From Serripes groenlandicus (taxonomy: Eukaryota; Mollusca; Bivalvia; Cardiida; Cardiidae): a stretch of 64,000 nucleotides of DNA. The position numbers were made by a program, and so were the translations under genes. The DNA is taken from NCBI GenBank assembly GCA_031761405.1, contig JASEVX010000012.1, positions 22,871,723-22,935,722 on the forward strand. The letters run 5' to 3'. How positions within the stretch are numbered: position 1 is the first letter of the stretch; the number at the start of each line of letters is the position of its first letter. The notes below the pieces were generated by a model, which was not told where the DNA came from, ran no database searches, and saw only the letters and a list, made by a program, of their open reading frames with translations. Below are positions 33,599 to 45,415 of this stretch, in pieces.

Positions 33599-34146
33599 TT
33601 AACTCTTTCCCACAAATAGACGCTTTTCTTGATAAAACAAGCATTTTGACGCGCACCTTTTTTGACGCGCCCGAATGGCTGATAAATATAAATTAATGGT
33701 CCATAATTAGAACATCGTTTTCAAGTTGGAAACGGAGACAAAACGGTGAGATTTCCCTGTGTGCGTTTAAGTGTTATTTGTCATTTTATTTTTCTTCTAT
33801 GATCTTAAGGAAACAAATAGAATTGCACAACGATACTTCCACAAATCTGTTGGCATCTCTTTGATACAGAGCTCCAGATAATTACTTGGGTCAAATATGT
33901 TTCAATCCCTAAAATAATTATTAGTCAACATGCATGCACAACTCTAACTAAAATTTTAAGTAAGAAAAGGCGCATAATTGTGTCAAAATCTGATATAGAG
34001 TTATGAGACTTGTCCTGCAAGGTCATTTGATGATGTCCAATAAGTGAGTGAAGTTTCAAAATTTAACCAAAGTTGCAACGCCAACGCCGACGCACAAGTG
34101 ACTGTTATAGCTCTCATATTCTTCGAATAGTCGAGCTAAAAAAAAC
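33599..34146. repeat. MITE scrap and 3' end of another dispersed element
   Basis: 33599-33650 is a TTAA-MITE left end (TTAACTCTTTCCCACAAATAG). 33990-34146 ends CGAATAGTCGAGCTAAAA, the terminus type of the element seen again near 63318 (TTTTAGCTATTCCGAG). Confidence 0.45.
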
Positions 34147-34707
34147 TACTAAGTTTTAAAGCAAGTTTAAAACAAACAAAAAACATGATCAAATGCAATT
34201 ATTAATTACATTTTCAAAATAATTCGTTAACAGTACTTTCAGTACTTTGATTTATTGGGGAAACACTTTTGTAATCTTGTAATGAAAAGGTTGAATGGCG
34301 GATGAATATTTACTACAATAATTAGGCCACGCCCCTAGAAAGTATTCTAATACGTAGGTCCCACCCAATAACATTATCAAATTAAATTTCCATTGTTTTT
34401 GTGGGAGAAAATAACAACATAATCTTTATTTGCGAGTTTTATCCTGGTTTTTTGATACCTACAATAGAAACAATTTTCCTTCCTAGTACTGGTTGTCTGC
34501 ATATTTTACTACGTCACGCTGATTCATAACGGGAACCTTGCTGAAAGTAGTCTGTGCACAGTCTGACGTCACAATCTTGTATTTTACACCGCGTGTAGAT
34601 ACGGAATTTTAATCTGTCGTGTCTGAACTGCGCATGTCAATCTGCATGTATTTTCACCGCAAAATGTACAGGCATTTAATAAAATTATGTAATAATATTA
34701 AGTAAAA
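34147..34707. other. Intergenic, nothing recognised
   Basis: Unique AT-rich sequence without coding character. Confidence 0.35.
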
Positions 34708-35465
34708 AAAGATATTCAAATAATTTTATAATATCAAAATAGAATAAGATATGTTAATTCATTTAATATTTAAGGGCCAACATGAATGTTAAACTCTGAC
34801 CACCAGCAACCAACAGGGAGTTTGATTCATAAACTTGAAGCCTTGTTTCAAAGTACCAAAAAAAGCAAGAATAAATTACCTCCCTTTATAATATAAGAAA
34901 ATAAATGAATGACGAATATAGATTTGCATATCATTTTAAACACCCAGCACATAACAAAATCTGTGCAATAAAAAAAAATGTTTTTAATATATGTATTGCC
35001 TGAAATAAAGGCCCAGATTTGAATTAAAATGCAAATATTTATTATAAAAGCAATGGAATATATTGTAGATTTAAGACCAGGTTTAATTCAAGCAATATTG
35101 TTTTGTTCACTTATCTGCAGTGCTGCAGAAGTACTGCAACTTTAATGTTAGAGTTGAAAATATTTCTTTGGCAAGTGAAATTCACTTGAATTAAATTTAA
35201 TTGCTTTAAATTGATTGAAAAACAAGCCTTCAGCTTACATGAATCATAGCTACTAGAAACTCAACCAGTACTCGCATGCTTATGTGCATTTATGCCAAAA
35301 TTCCCAAAGGCAGAACATGCTCATCATGGGATTTAAAACCAGGACCTTTTGTAAGATTGCACATACTTGGTCATTTCTTCTTTTGCCCAAGGACACTATA
35401 TTAATATAGGGTTCCTGTTTTGACTCAAATGTCTTCATTAATTATCCCTTTCCCACCTGCAAACA
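34708..35465 (+). repeat. Dispersed repeat family R3, copy 3
   Basis: It follows 9720-10600 through AACCAACAGGGAGTTTGATTC, CTGCAGTGCTGCAG (35115) and the AAGTGAAATTCACTT hairpin. It ends in the CCCTTTCCCACCTGC start of a MITE that is cut off at 35467. Confidence 0.75.
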
Positions 35466-35724
35466 ATTTTTAGCTCTACTGGTCAAAGGCCAGAAGAGCT
35501 TATGCCGTGGCGGGGTGTCCGTCGTCTGTGCGTCCGTAAACAGTCTTCAGTTTTGATTGTATCTCAATCAAACTTATACAGAAGTTAGATTTATCCATGA
35601 CGGCTCGGTTCCTTTCGCAAACCAGCCAGATCCGCCCATGCAAGACTTGAAATTATAAAAATTGTTATAATAGAGCTTGTGAACACAATAGAGGCTATTT
35701 GATCTTCACCAAACTTACACAGTA

Positions 35725-38648
35725 CAGTCAAACTTGTGTAAGCGGTCACATGCGATCAGCGGTCACCGGCGTTAAACGTCACTTTAAATCCCTCCCAACC
35801 AAATATACTCTATAAACTGCCTTGATCAGCGGTCCCCTTTGAAACGTGGCCAGCGGCCACACTAATTGGTTGAAATCAACTGTAATCTTATTGTGTTCAA
35901 CGGTCAATCAACCAACACACGACTTTGATTTGCAAGGTGTTAAATGATCGGTGTTTAATACATACAGGTAATAAAGCATACTGTGACAATCACATTATCG
36001 GGTTTTTAGCTCACCTATGCACAAAGTGCAAGGTGAGCTTTTGTGACCGCTCACCGTCCGTCGTCCGTCGTCGTCGTCGTCGTCCGTCCGTTCACATTTT
36101 CCTACAAACGACTTCTCCTCCTACACCAATTTACCAAATTCAAAATAATTTTACAGGACTGTTCCTTGGGTGGATCTCTTTCAAACTTGTTCAAAAAATT
36201 ATATTCTATGCAGAACTTTGGCTGCCATGGCAACAAAAAAGGGGAAATTAACCAAAACTTAAAAAATCTTCTTGTCTGAAAGTAGAAGACCTATGCCTTT
36301 GATATTTGGTATGTAGCATCATCTAGTGAACCTCTACCAAGATTGTTCAAATTATAGCCCTGGGGTCAAAAATTACCCCGCCCCGGGGGTCACTTGTTTA
36401 ACATAAACTCATATAGGGGAAAAACTTTAAAAATCTTCTTGTCTAAAAGTAGAAGGCCCATGCCTTTGATATTTGGTATGTAGCATCATCTAATGAACCT
36501 CTACCAAGATTGTTCAAATAATAGCCCTGGTGTCAAAAATGACCCCTCCCCGGGGGTCACTTGTTTAACATAGACTCATATAGGGGAAAAACTTTTAAAA
36601 ATCTTCTTGTCTAAAAGTAGAAGGCCCATGCCTTTGATATTTGGTATGTAGCATCATCTAGTGAACCTCTACCAAGATTGTTCAAATTATAGCCCTGGGG
36701 TCAAAAATTACCCCTCCCCGGGGGTCACTTGTTTTACATAGACTCGTATAGGGGAAAAACTTTAAAAATCTTCTTGTCTAAAAGTAGAGGGCCCAGGCCT
36801 TTGATATTGGATATGTAGCATCATATAGTAGACCTTTACCAAGATTGTTCAAACTATAGCCCTGGGGTCAAAATGACCCCTCCCCTGGGGTCTATTGTTT
36901 TACATAGACTCATATAGAGAAAAAACTTAAAAAATCTTCTTGTCTAAAAGTAGAGGGCCCAGGCCTTTGAGATTTGGTATGTAGCATCATCTAGTAGACC
37001 TCTACCAAGATTGTTCAAATTATAGCCCTGGGGTGAAAAATGACCCCTCCCCGGGGGTCACTTGTTTAACATAGACTCATATAGGGGAAAAACTTTAAAA
37101 ATCTTCTTATCTAAAAGTAGAAGGCCCATGCCTTTGATATTGGATATGTAGCATCATCTAGTGAACCTCTTTCAAGATTGTTCAAATTATAGCCCTGGGT
37201 TGAAAAATGACCCCTCCCCGGGGGTCACTTGTTTAACATAGACTCATATAGGGGAAAAACTTTAAAAATCTTCTTATCTAAAAGTAGAAGGCCCATGCCT
37301 TTGATATTTGGTATTTAGCATCATCTAGTGGACCTCTACCTAGATTGTTCAAATTTTAGCCCTGGGTCTCAAAATTTACCCCTTCCCAGGGGTCACTTGT
37401 AGCATCATCTAGTGGACCTCTACCAAGCTTGTTCAAATTATACCCCTGGGGTCAAAATGACCCCACTCCGGGGGTCACTTGTTTTTCATAGACTCATATA
37501 CGGAAAAAACTTTAAAAATCTTCTTGTCTAAAAGTAGAAGGCCAAGGCCTTTGATATTTGGTATGTATCATCATTGTGGACCACTACTAAGATTGTTCAA
37601 ATTATAACCCTGGGCGTCACTTGTTCTCCATAGACTCATAGAGATTTTTTTTAAAAAAATCTCTTGTCTAAAAGAAGAGGGTCTGGCCTTTGATATTTGG
37701 TATGTAGCATCATCAAGTGGACCTCTACCAACTGTGTTCCAATTATAGCCATGGGATAAAAAATGACCCCTCCCCGGTTTTACATAGATAGGGAAAAAAC
37801 TTTAAAAATCTTCTTGTCTGAAAGATATTTGGTATGTAGCATCATCTAGTGGACCTCTACCAAGATTGTTTAAATTATAGCCCTGGGGTAAAAAATGACC
37901 CCTCCCCGGGAGTCACTTGTTTTTCATAGACTCATATAGGGGAAAGAAAACTGAAAACTTTTTAAGTTTGATTAAATCAGGTGAGCGATATAGGACCATC
38001 ATGGTCCTCTTGTTTCATACGTGTAATCTGTTTACATGTTAGATCTAGGTTACCGAAAACAGCCGATGTGTGCCGAATGATAGTTGTATGATTCATCAAC
38101 AAGAAGTTGCGATTTTGGTTTATTTTCTGTTTACGATGTCAGGCAAAATTGATAAATTGAAAAAGACATTTATGAGCGATTTAGACAGAAAGACAGTACA
38201 TTTATATGTTAAAACGAAAGTTAATGTCCACTTGAAGCCCCAAATCAATCTATATTGCAATTTACATTTTAAATATAAAGATTATCGAGTAAAACGTAGA
38301 TTCGGACGCTATTTTTTCCGGATATGTTATTCGGCGAATTTCAAAGTGAAGTAAAAAAATTATTTGATAGTCAAGTTAGTTGTAAAAGTCGGTTTAAACT
38401 AAATAATAGATAACACAATGAAATATTTGATAGAAAAAAGCTAAAAATCTTGATAACAATGTTTAAATGCAAGTTTATAAAGACAATTTACTATTTGTAA
38501 TGTAATGACTATTGTTAACAGTTACATATGTAATATTATGTCAACTGACTTGAACAAATCCGACCAAGTCATGAAACTTGTGATAAGCAGCGACCTGTCT
38601 TAAGCAGCCAGTTTCATCATGTCCCTTGGGTGATCGCAAGTTTGACTG
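35725..38648. mobile_element. Tc1/mariner-like non-autonomous element with TA target duplication
   Basis: The ends CAGTCAAACTTGTG and CGCAAGTTTGACTG are inverted and flanked by TA (35723-35724, 38649-38650). Intact host units read ACAGTAGTTAG, confirming the insertion point. No transposase is visible; the 94-codon frame at 38070-38354 has no recognised domain. It contains a further nested repeat (36003-38015). Confidence 0.75.
36003..38015 (+). repeat. AGCTCACCT...AGGTGAGC repeat, copy 2 with ~12 tandem units
   Basis: It starts TTTTTAGCTCACCTATGC, has a (GTC)n tract at 36057-36090, then units of ~165 bp with ATCTTCTTGTCTAAAAGTAG and CCCTCCCCGGGGGTCAC. It ends AGGTGAGCGAT..GGTCCTCTTGTTT. Confidence 0.85.
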
Positions 38649-39235
38649 TAGTTAGGTTTTCATGAGAGCTTGGTTCCTTTTGCAAACCAGCCAGATACGG
38701 CCATGCAAGACTGGATTATGGCCCTTGAAATTGTCAGAATTGTTTAATAGAGCTTGTGAACGCGATAAAGACTTTAGTTTTGATTGTATCTCAATCAAAC
38801 TTATACAGTAGTTAGATATCCATGAGAGCTCAGTTCCTTTCGCAAACCAGCCAGATCCGCCCATGCAAGACTGGATTATTGTCCTTGGAATTGTCGAAAT
38901 TCTTATAATAGAGCTTGTGAACACAATAGAGGCTCCATTTAGTATCTGATCTTCACCAAAGTTACACAGTAGTTAGGTATCTATGAGAGTTTGGTTCCTT
39001 TCGCAAACCAGCTAGATCCACCCATGCAAGACTGGATTATGGCCCCTGAAATTGTCAAAATTGCTATAATAGAGCTTGTGAACGCGATAAAGTCTACCCA
39101 ATACCCTACAAAGAGACTTGCCTGTCTTACTTGCGAACATCGCGACCTTCTGTCTCCATAATGCTGCAGACATACACAACTAATTTCTTGTGTCAGATAA
39201 TATTTCGCATTGTTTTTATCCATCACATAGTGACA

Positions 39236-40019
39236 AGGTGAACTTTTGTGATCGCCCTTTGTCCGTCGTCCATCGTCTGTCGTCCATCGCCCGTCCACAA
39301 TTTCTTGTGAACACTTCATTTATTATCCGATGTTTACCATGCATGACGGGATTATGGCCCTTTAAAATTGGCAAAATTGCTATAATTGACCTTGTGAACA
39401 AGTTAAATTCATCATTTATTATCCAATGTTTACCAAACTTATACAGTAGCTAGATATACATGAGAGCTCAGATCCTTTTGAAAATCAGCAAGATCCAGCA
39501 TGCATGACTGAATTATGGCCCTTTAAAATTGGCAAAATTGTTATAATTGACTTTGTGAACATGATAAAAACTTCATTTATTTGTCACTTGTCCTTTACAT
39601 TGGCAATATTGACACATTGTTGGATGATGCAGATATTGAAAACAGCAATTCTACCTTTACATTCGCTCCACAACCTCTCAGTATTTTTCAAGATAAAGAT
39701 TCAGAATGTTCCTTATGTGACCCACTATCAGATTCCTTCAAGCCATGTTGATTGGTCGAAAAACATGGCCGCCAGGGGGCGAGGCTATTTTTTGCCGTAT
39801 ATGGCTTGAGTGAAAACTTAAAATAACTTCTCCTCCGAAAGTATTTGGCCGATTTTCATATAATTTTGTAGAAATATTCCTAGGGTGACCCTCTATCAGA
39901 TTCCTTCAGACCATGTTGATTGGTCGAAAACTATGGCCGCTAGGGGGCGGGGCTTATATGGTTAAAGTGAAAAAAAATGAAATCAGGTGAGCGATATAGG
40001 GCCATCATGGCCCTCTTGT
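39236..40019 (+). repeat. AGGTGAGC repeat, copy 3 (mosaic)
   Basis: It starts near AAGGTGAACTTTTGTGATCGC and ends AGGTGAGCGATATAGGG..CCCTCTTGTT. The interior switches between two unit types: ATTATGGCCCTTTAAAATTGG and CATGGCCGCCAGGGGGCG. Confidence 0.7.
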
Positions 40020-40608
40020 TAATATATCTATTCAAAACATGAATTAAACTTGTACGCTTCCTTATATGTATCATACACAAAAATATTTAGTCAACAACTG
40101 CATTCCATCTACCTTTGGTTTATCAATACTATGTCTGTAGTTCACTTTTCAAACAAATCACCAGTTACACTCAGCAACTTGCCAAATTACTTGTTCATTT
40201 TAATAAATACACAGTTCATTATAAACTAGACTTGCTTATTCCTCTTTCCTTTGTTGTCCTCATCCCAGTAGAGCATAGACCCTCATGGGCCACTTGTCCT
40301 TTATGCTACAATGTTTTCAACTCTCTTCAATGATTAAGCTGGTTTTTACAGAGATTTTTCATACTTTTGCTGCTGATTTGCTGTATGTGGGAAAGGTTCA
40401 AACTAGCTTTAGTGACTGACACAATATTTTTCAAATTAATGGTTACTTCTTACACATGAAACAATAATACAGACTCGTTCAATATCTACCAAATTATCAA
40501 CTCGCATATCGTCAATTTATTTGCATCTTCATTTACTGAGATAATTAAAGTAGCCCAAAATGACATTAATCTCTATGGGACACAATTCATATTACCATAA
40601 TTATGAGC

Positions 40609-40865
40609 TTCACGAATAAACCAACATTGTGGACTCTGCGTATAGTATCGACCTGGATCAGCCTAAGCATGCCGCACAGGCTAACCCAGACAGACACTTT
40701 TCACCTCTTGTTGATTTCCTGTTTCAGGGATTATTACTTTATACCTCTATCCCCAAGAGAAGGAATGTATTGTCCAGGATTAGCCTGTGCAGATTGCGCA
40801 GGCTGATCTGGATCGATACTTTATGCAGAGTCCATAATGTTTGTTTTCTCGTGGAACGGCTCATA
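40609..40865. repeat. TIR element ACCAACATT(G)TGGACTCTGC
   Basis: The left arm (AACCAACATTGTGGACTCTG, TCGACCTGGATCAGCCT) and right arm (AGGCTGATCTGGATCGATAC, GCAGAGTCCATAATGTTTG) are inverted. It is non-coding. A relative is at 43056-43215. Confidence 0.75.
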
Positions 40866-41021
40866 TATTCCCCTATGGTCTCTGCAGGGTAGATCCACCC
40901 TGGTCTATCGCTCCTCTCATAATTCTCATTCTGCCCCACAAGTCTGATCTGGGCAGCACCGAACACATGATTTTGTCCTACTGCCAACCAAACCCCCTGC
41001 CCTCCTAGAAGGGGGCTCTCA

Positions 41022-41217
41022 AACTCTTTCCCATATACAACAAAACTGCAGCAGACGACTTTGAACACATTTAGGCAGACATTTAGTAAATCTCTATAAC
41101 TAAAAGATTATAGTTATTGGATAACAATGAAACCATTGTGCCAAAAGGAGAAATTGTTTTATCAAAAGTCTCCTACTGCCATGGCGTCAGAAACGTCTGT
41201 ATTGGAAAGGGGGGTTA
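41022..41217 (+). mobile_element. TTAA MITE, diverged (copy B of duplication)
   Basis: Paralogue of 11868-12065. The left subterminal CTGCAGCAGACGAC is better preserved here. Confidence 0.65.
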
Positions 41218-41243
41218 AATACTGCATCTTTTCAATATGCATT

Positions 41244-41981
41244 TTTAGCTCACCTGAGCTTTGCTCAAGGTGAGTTATTGTGATGGCCTTTTGTCCGGCG
41301 TCCGGCTTGCATCAACTTCTTCTCCTCAGTAACCAGTAGGTCATTCGGGATGAAACTTCACAGAAAGCATCCTCTCAATGACCTCACCAGATTTCCTTCA
41401 TATTTTTGAGATGCATGCAGAATTCTGGTTTCCATGGCAACGAAATGAAAAAAACTTCAAGATTCTTCTTCTCCCAAACTGGTTGGCAGATTTTCAAATA
41501 ATTGTGTAGAAATGTTCCTTGGATGACCCTCTATCAGATTCCTTCAAGCCATGTTGATTGGTCGAAAAACATGGCTGCCAGGGGGGCGGGGCTATTTTGC
41601 CTTATATGGCTATAGTGAAAACTTAAAAAATCTTCTTCTCCGAAAGTGTCAGGTCGATTTTCAAATAATTTTGTAGAAATGTTCCTTAAGTGACCCACTT
41701 TCAGATTCCTTCAAGCCATATTGATTAGTCAAAAAACATGGCCGCCAGTGGGCAGGGCTACTTTGCATTATATGGCTATAGTGAAAACTTAAAAAATCTT
41801 CTCCTCCAAAAGTGTCAGGCTGATTTTCAACTAAATTTGTAGAAATGTTCCTAGGGTGACCCTTTATCAGATTCCTTCAAGCCAAGTTGATTGGTTGGAA
41901 ACTATGGCCGCCAGCTTATATAGCTAAAGTGAAAAAAAAAAATCAGGTGAGCGATCCAGGGCCATCATGGCCCTCTTGTTT
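41244..41981 (+). repeat. AGCTCACCT...AGGTGAGC repeat, copy 4
   Basis: Paralogue of 12088-13173 with fewer interior units. Ends intact. Confidence 0.85.
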
Positions 41982-42044
41982 CTTTTATTGACAAAGCTTT
42001 ACATTAGAGAATCCATCTCGACACCTCCCAATAAAGAAACTGCC

Positions 42045-42262
42045 TCGGAGGTTTAGTTGTAAAGCGTCTGCCGCATTTGCTCTAGATGTTTGGTTCAATA
42101 CTCGGTCAGGTCATACCAAAGACTTTAAAAATGGAAGTAATGGCTGCCCTCCTTGGCGCTCAGGGTGGTGGGGTTAGCATTACGACTGACTGGCTGGTGT
42201 CAGGATGAATGGACCAGTAGTACTGGTAACTTACCCAGGATACTCTGTGATATAACTGGGTT
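42045..42262 (+). mobile_element. tRNA-derived SINE, 3'-truncated
   Basis: Paralogue of 13225-13483. The 3' tail is removed by the AACTG deletion junction. Confidence 0.7.
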
Positions 42263-42279
42263 ACCAACATTTACTAGGC

Positions 42280-42460
42280 CCAGCAACTGACAATAGGGAA
42301 TGGTGCTCAAAAACAATAGGACAAAACACACTTTCACTACACAATAGTACATGCACTATCTTGCTATTCTCATATATCTGTGTATTCAGAGCTCTAGATT
42401 AAAGGCTTTAGTATTGTTCTTAAATCCTTATTTGACCCCCAAAGCCTATGTTGTGGGTTC
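42280..42460 (+). repeat. Fused flanks of the TTTGCAAA minisatellite element
   Basis: 42280-42352 equals 14126-14190 (left flank of the 14.2 kb array). 42356-42460 equals 29093-29200 (right flank of the 28.7 kb array). No array lies between them. Confidence 0.7.
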
Positions 42461-42623
42461 TCAAAAGAATTGTCGGAGTGCTTAGGGAGATATCATGCAA
42501 GAAAAGACTAGTTTACTCCTCAATATCTTGTCTTCTGACTGTGTTGTTGTTGTTGGAACTCAATTATCTAAAAAGCCTCCAATGCCTAGCTAGCTGTTAT
42601 AAGGCAACTTGCATGCAATCTCA

Positions 42624-42852
42624 TTAACCCTTTCCCACATACAGCAAATCGGTAGCAGACGACTTTGAAAATGTCTACTAAAAGATATAGAACATTTCTA
42701 TAATTGTAGGTACAATTACTGAAAATAGTTGAGAACAATGTGGCAAAAGGAGAAATTGCTTGTTTTAAGCAATTTCTCCTTTTGTCACGATGTTTTCAAA
42801 AGGCGTCTGCTGCAGATGCGTCAAAGTGTGTATATAGGTGGGAAAGGGTTAA
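42624..42852 (+). mobile_element. TTAA MITE, full length
   Basis: TTAA at both ends, CCCTTTCCCACATACAGC / ATAGGTGGGAAAGGG. Core GGAGAAATTGCTTG with its inverted partner. Confidence 0.85.
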
Positions 42853-43055
42853 AACAAAGACTTAAACTAAGCTGCAGCATTTCCTGGGTAACTTACCAGT
42901 ACTACTGGTCCATTCATCCCGACACCAGCCAGTCAGTCGTAATGGATTTATAGTAATTACACATGACAACAACCCCCTCCCCCTCCTTCTCTATCCGGTA
43001 ATTATTATCGCAAAACAGTAACATTTGTATTGCATGGAGGTGAGCCATCCCCCGA

Positions 43056-43215
43056 GAAAACCAACATTACGGTCTGCATAATGTAGCGACCAAGATCAGC
43101 CTGCACAGTCCGCACATGTTAATCTGGGTCGACACATTCCATCTGACAGGGATATAGAGTAATGATTCCTGAAACAGAAAATCTGCAGGAGGCGAAAAGT
43201 GTCTGTCTGGGTAGT
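43056..43215 (-). repeat. Fragment of the ACCAACATT TIR element
   Basis: AAACCAACATTACGGTCTGC and GATCAGCCTGCACAGTCCGC match the family. The middle is replaced. Confidence 0.55.
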
Positions 43216-43496
43216 AGCTAAGATTGAGAAGTTGTACATGCTGATCTGAACAATGACAACTAGTACTATTTCGCACAAACAGGCTCAAATATACTTCATT
43301 TACAGACATTTTTCATATTTTTGCCTTGTTGTTTTCAAATTGTCTGCTGACTAGATGAAATTCGATGATTCGATGCCTTATTATCAAGATGAGAATCTCC
43401 AATTCATTGAAAGGTATTTCAATTCATTAAACAAATAATAGCTGCAGGTTTGAGAAAAATCTATTGTTTGGAGATTAACAAAAACAGTTCAATAGT

Positions 43497-43890
43497 TTTT
43501 AGCTCCTGGATGGTGAATTTTCCGTTGTGCGTGTGTGCATGCATTTACATTTGGCTCCTAGCATTTTCACTTCTGTAACAACTGGATTAATTGGGATGAA
43601 ACTTCATAGAAAGCATCCTCTCTATGTTTCTCTCCTAAATTCCTTCATGATCCATGCAAATTCTGGTTTCCATGGCAACCAAAAGAAAAAACTTCATAAA
43701 TGTTCCATGAGTCACCCTCTATCAGATTTCTGCTCGCCAAATGGCATTAATGCCGAGCGCCAAACAACGCCAAACAACAACAACTCTATCAGATTCCTTC
43801 AAGCCATGTTGATTGGTCAATATACATTGCTGCTTGATTGGTTGAGAATGAAGCTATTAGCTTATTTGAATCTTTCTCCAAGATTGTTTG
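43497..43890 (+). repeat. AGCTCACCT family, strongly diverged copy
   Basis: TTTTTAGCTCCTGGATGG start and shared GGGATGAAACTTCATAGAAAG and TGGTTTCCATGGCAACC. The long open frame across it (43527-44030) spans two unrelated repeats and is not a gene. Confidence 0.6.
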
Positions 43891-43940
43891 TTCTGGTTAG
43901 ATTTATTAAATTATTATACCATTTTCAACAGTATTTCAGT

Positions 43941-44176
43941 TTACCCTTTCCCACTTGCAAATGCTATTTAACATGTTGGTACCAGATGACTTCCGAAAAA
44001 TATTGTGAGGAAAGCAGAAATGGCTCATAATGAGCAATTTCTCATTTTGTCACATAATGTTTTCAAATCTATTGTAGATTTTAAATTTTATTTATGGAGA
44101 TTTTCCATATAAAATATTTTGAACAGATGTTTTCAAAGTTGTCTGCTGAAAATTGGTTGTAAGTGAATATAGATTA
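43941..44176 (+). mobile_element. TTAA MITE, diverged
   Basis: TTACCCTTTCCCACTTGC start, core GGCTCATAATGAGCAATTTC, right part GTTGTCTGCTGAAAATTGG. Confidence 0.7.
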
Positions 44177-44341
44177 AAGCATGGTGACAGTAATTTAAAG
44201 TTCTCCACGGTACACAGTATAGAGGAGAACATTAAATTTTGTCTTAGCATAAATGGATACACATATCGGTGATGTATGCACGTGATCGCCATGCGATGGC
44301 TGCGTATATATTTGAGCGGTTCTACACAAGACTTCAAGCAG

Positions 44342-44570
44342 TTAACCCTTTCCCACATACAGCATATCTGCAGCAGATGTCTTTGAAGAAATATTGTATG
44401 ATATATGAAAAATGTCTATAAATGAAGGTTTAATTACTGAATACAGTTGAAAACGTTATGGCAAAAGGAGAAATTGCTCGTTTTGAGCAATTTCTCCTTT
44501 TGCTACAATGTTTTCAAGATTCGTCTGCTGCAGATGTGTCAAAATGCATCTATAGGTGGGAAAGGGTTAA
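44342..44570 (+). mobile_element. TTAA MITE, full length with perfect core hairpin
   Basis: TTAA at both ends. Positions 44461-44503 form a perfect 19-bp stem with a 5-nt loop (arm GCAAAAGGAGAAATTGCTC). Confidence 0.88.
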
Positions 44571-44965
44571 CTTCTCACTATCCGAATTCAGTATCAGTCA
44601 AGATTAATATGTGGGTTAAATGGATATTTATGTATTTCACTTGTATTATGAGCTTGGATGAATTGTATGGAATGATTAATACGCGATTTGAGTGCGCAGG
44701 TTTCCAGAGTATTTTCCTAAAATGTGTTTATCTCTGGGTTTTCCCCTGGGTTAGTCATATCATAGTCATTATGTCTCCCCCATTACATGGGGGTGACATA
44801 TTGTTTTTGCCCGTTCCGTCCGTCCTTCCGTCCTTCCGTCCGTCCTTCCGTCTGTCACACTTGTTTCCGCTCATTAACTGAAGAACGCTTGGGCGTAGGA
44901 ACTTCATACTTGGTATACAGGTTGGTCATGACCAGTAGCTGACCCCTATTTATTTTGATAACAGA

Positions 44966-44993
44966 AGGTCAAAGGTCAAGGTCATCGTGACCT
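44966..44993 (+). promoter_or_regulatory. DR1 plus ERE-type palindrome, composite
   Basis: 44966-44978 is AGGTCA-A-AGGTCA, a direct repeat with 1-nt spacing (RXR/HNF4-type consensus). 44979-44993 is AGGTCATCGTGACCT, a perfect inverted repeat with 3-nt spacing (ERE consensus). The sequence match is direct; any function is inference. Confidence 0.5.
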
Positions 44994-45126
44994 TGTGAGG
45001 TAAAAAATGGTTTCCGCTCAATAACTGAAGAACGCTTTGGCTGAGGAACTCCATACTTGGTATGCAGGTTGGCCATGCCTAGTAGAAGATCCCTATTGAT
45101 TTTGAGGTCAGTACGTCTAAAGTCAA

Positions 45127-45139
45127 GGTCACAGTGACC
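45127..45139 (+). promoter_or_regulatory. ERE-type 13-mer
   Basis: GGTCACAGTGACC, the core of the classic vitellogenin-type estrogen response element. It lies within a transposon unit. Confidence 0.4.
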
Positions 45140-45415
45140 ATGAGCTTGAAAGGTCACAGTGACAATGAGCTGTTAAATAGTTTTTGCTTGGGCCAAGGAA
45201 CTTCATACTTGATGTGCAGGTTGGTCACCACCAGCAAATGACCCCTATTAATTTTAAGGTCACTAGGTCAAAGGTCAAGGTCACAGTTTTCAAGGTCACA
45301 TCCGTCACACTTGTTTCCGCTCAATAACTGAAAAACGCTTGGGCATAGGATCTTCATACTTGGTATGCAGGTTGGTCATGACCAGTAGATGACTCCTATT
45401 GATTTTGATGTCAGA

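Larger units (their letters stand above)
35468..39230 (+). repeat. Host repeat (TTTTTAGCTCTACTGG) interrupted by a TA-inserting transposon
   Basis: The left part 35468-35724 and right part 38649-39230 are one element with ~170-bp tandem units (CCTTTCGCAAACCAGCCAGATC). It is split at ..ACAGTA|GTTAG.. by the element 35725-38648. Confidence 0.7.
40305..42355 (+). repeat. Segmental duplication, copy B
   Basis: It is colinear with 10975-14190. It has the empty TTAA at 40334-40337, and the SINE is cut at AACTG|GGTTACC, corresponding to a 642-bp deletion between two AACTG copies of copy A. Confidence 0.8.

Noticed and set aside
38070..38354. 94-codon frame inside the TA-inserting element as its transposase
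   Set aside because: No DDE/D or helix-turn-helix motif and too short. The element is best called non-autonomous.
39190..39453. Overlapping frames on both strands near the GTCCGTCGTCC tract
   Set aside because: Low-complexity and repeat-derived, and absent from paralogous repeat copies.
43527..44030. 167-codon plus-strand frame
   Set aside because: It crosses the boundary between a diverged AGCTCACCT repeat and a TTAA MITE. No shared frame with paralogous copies.
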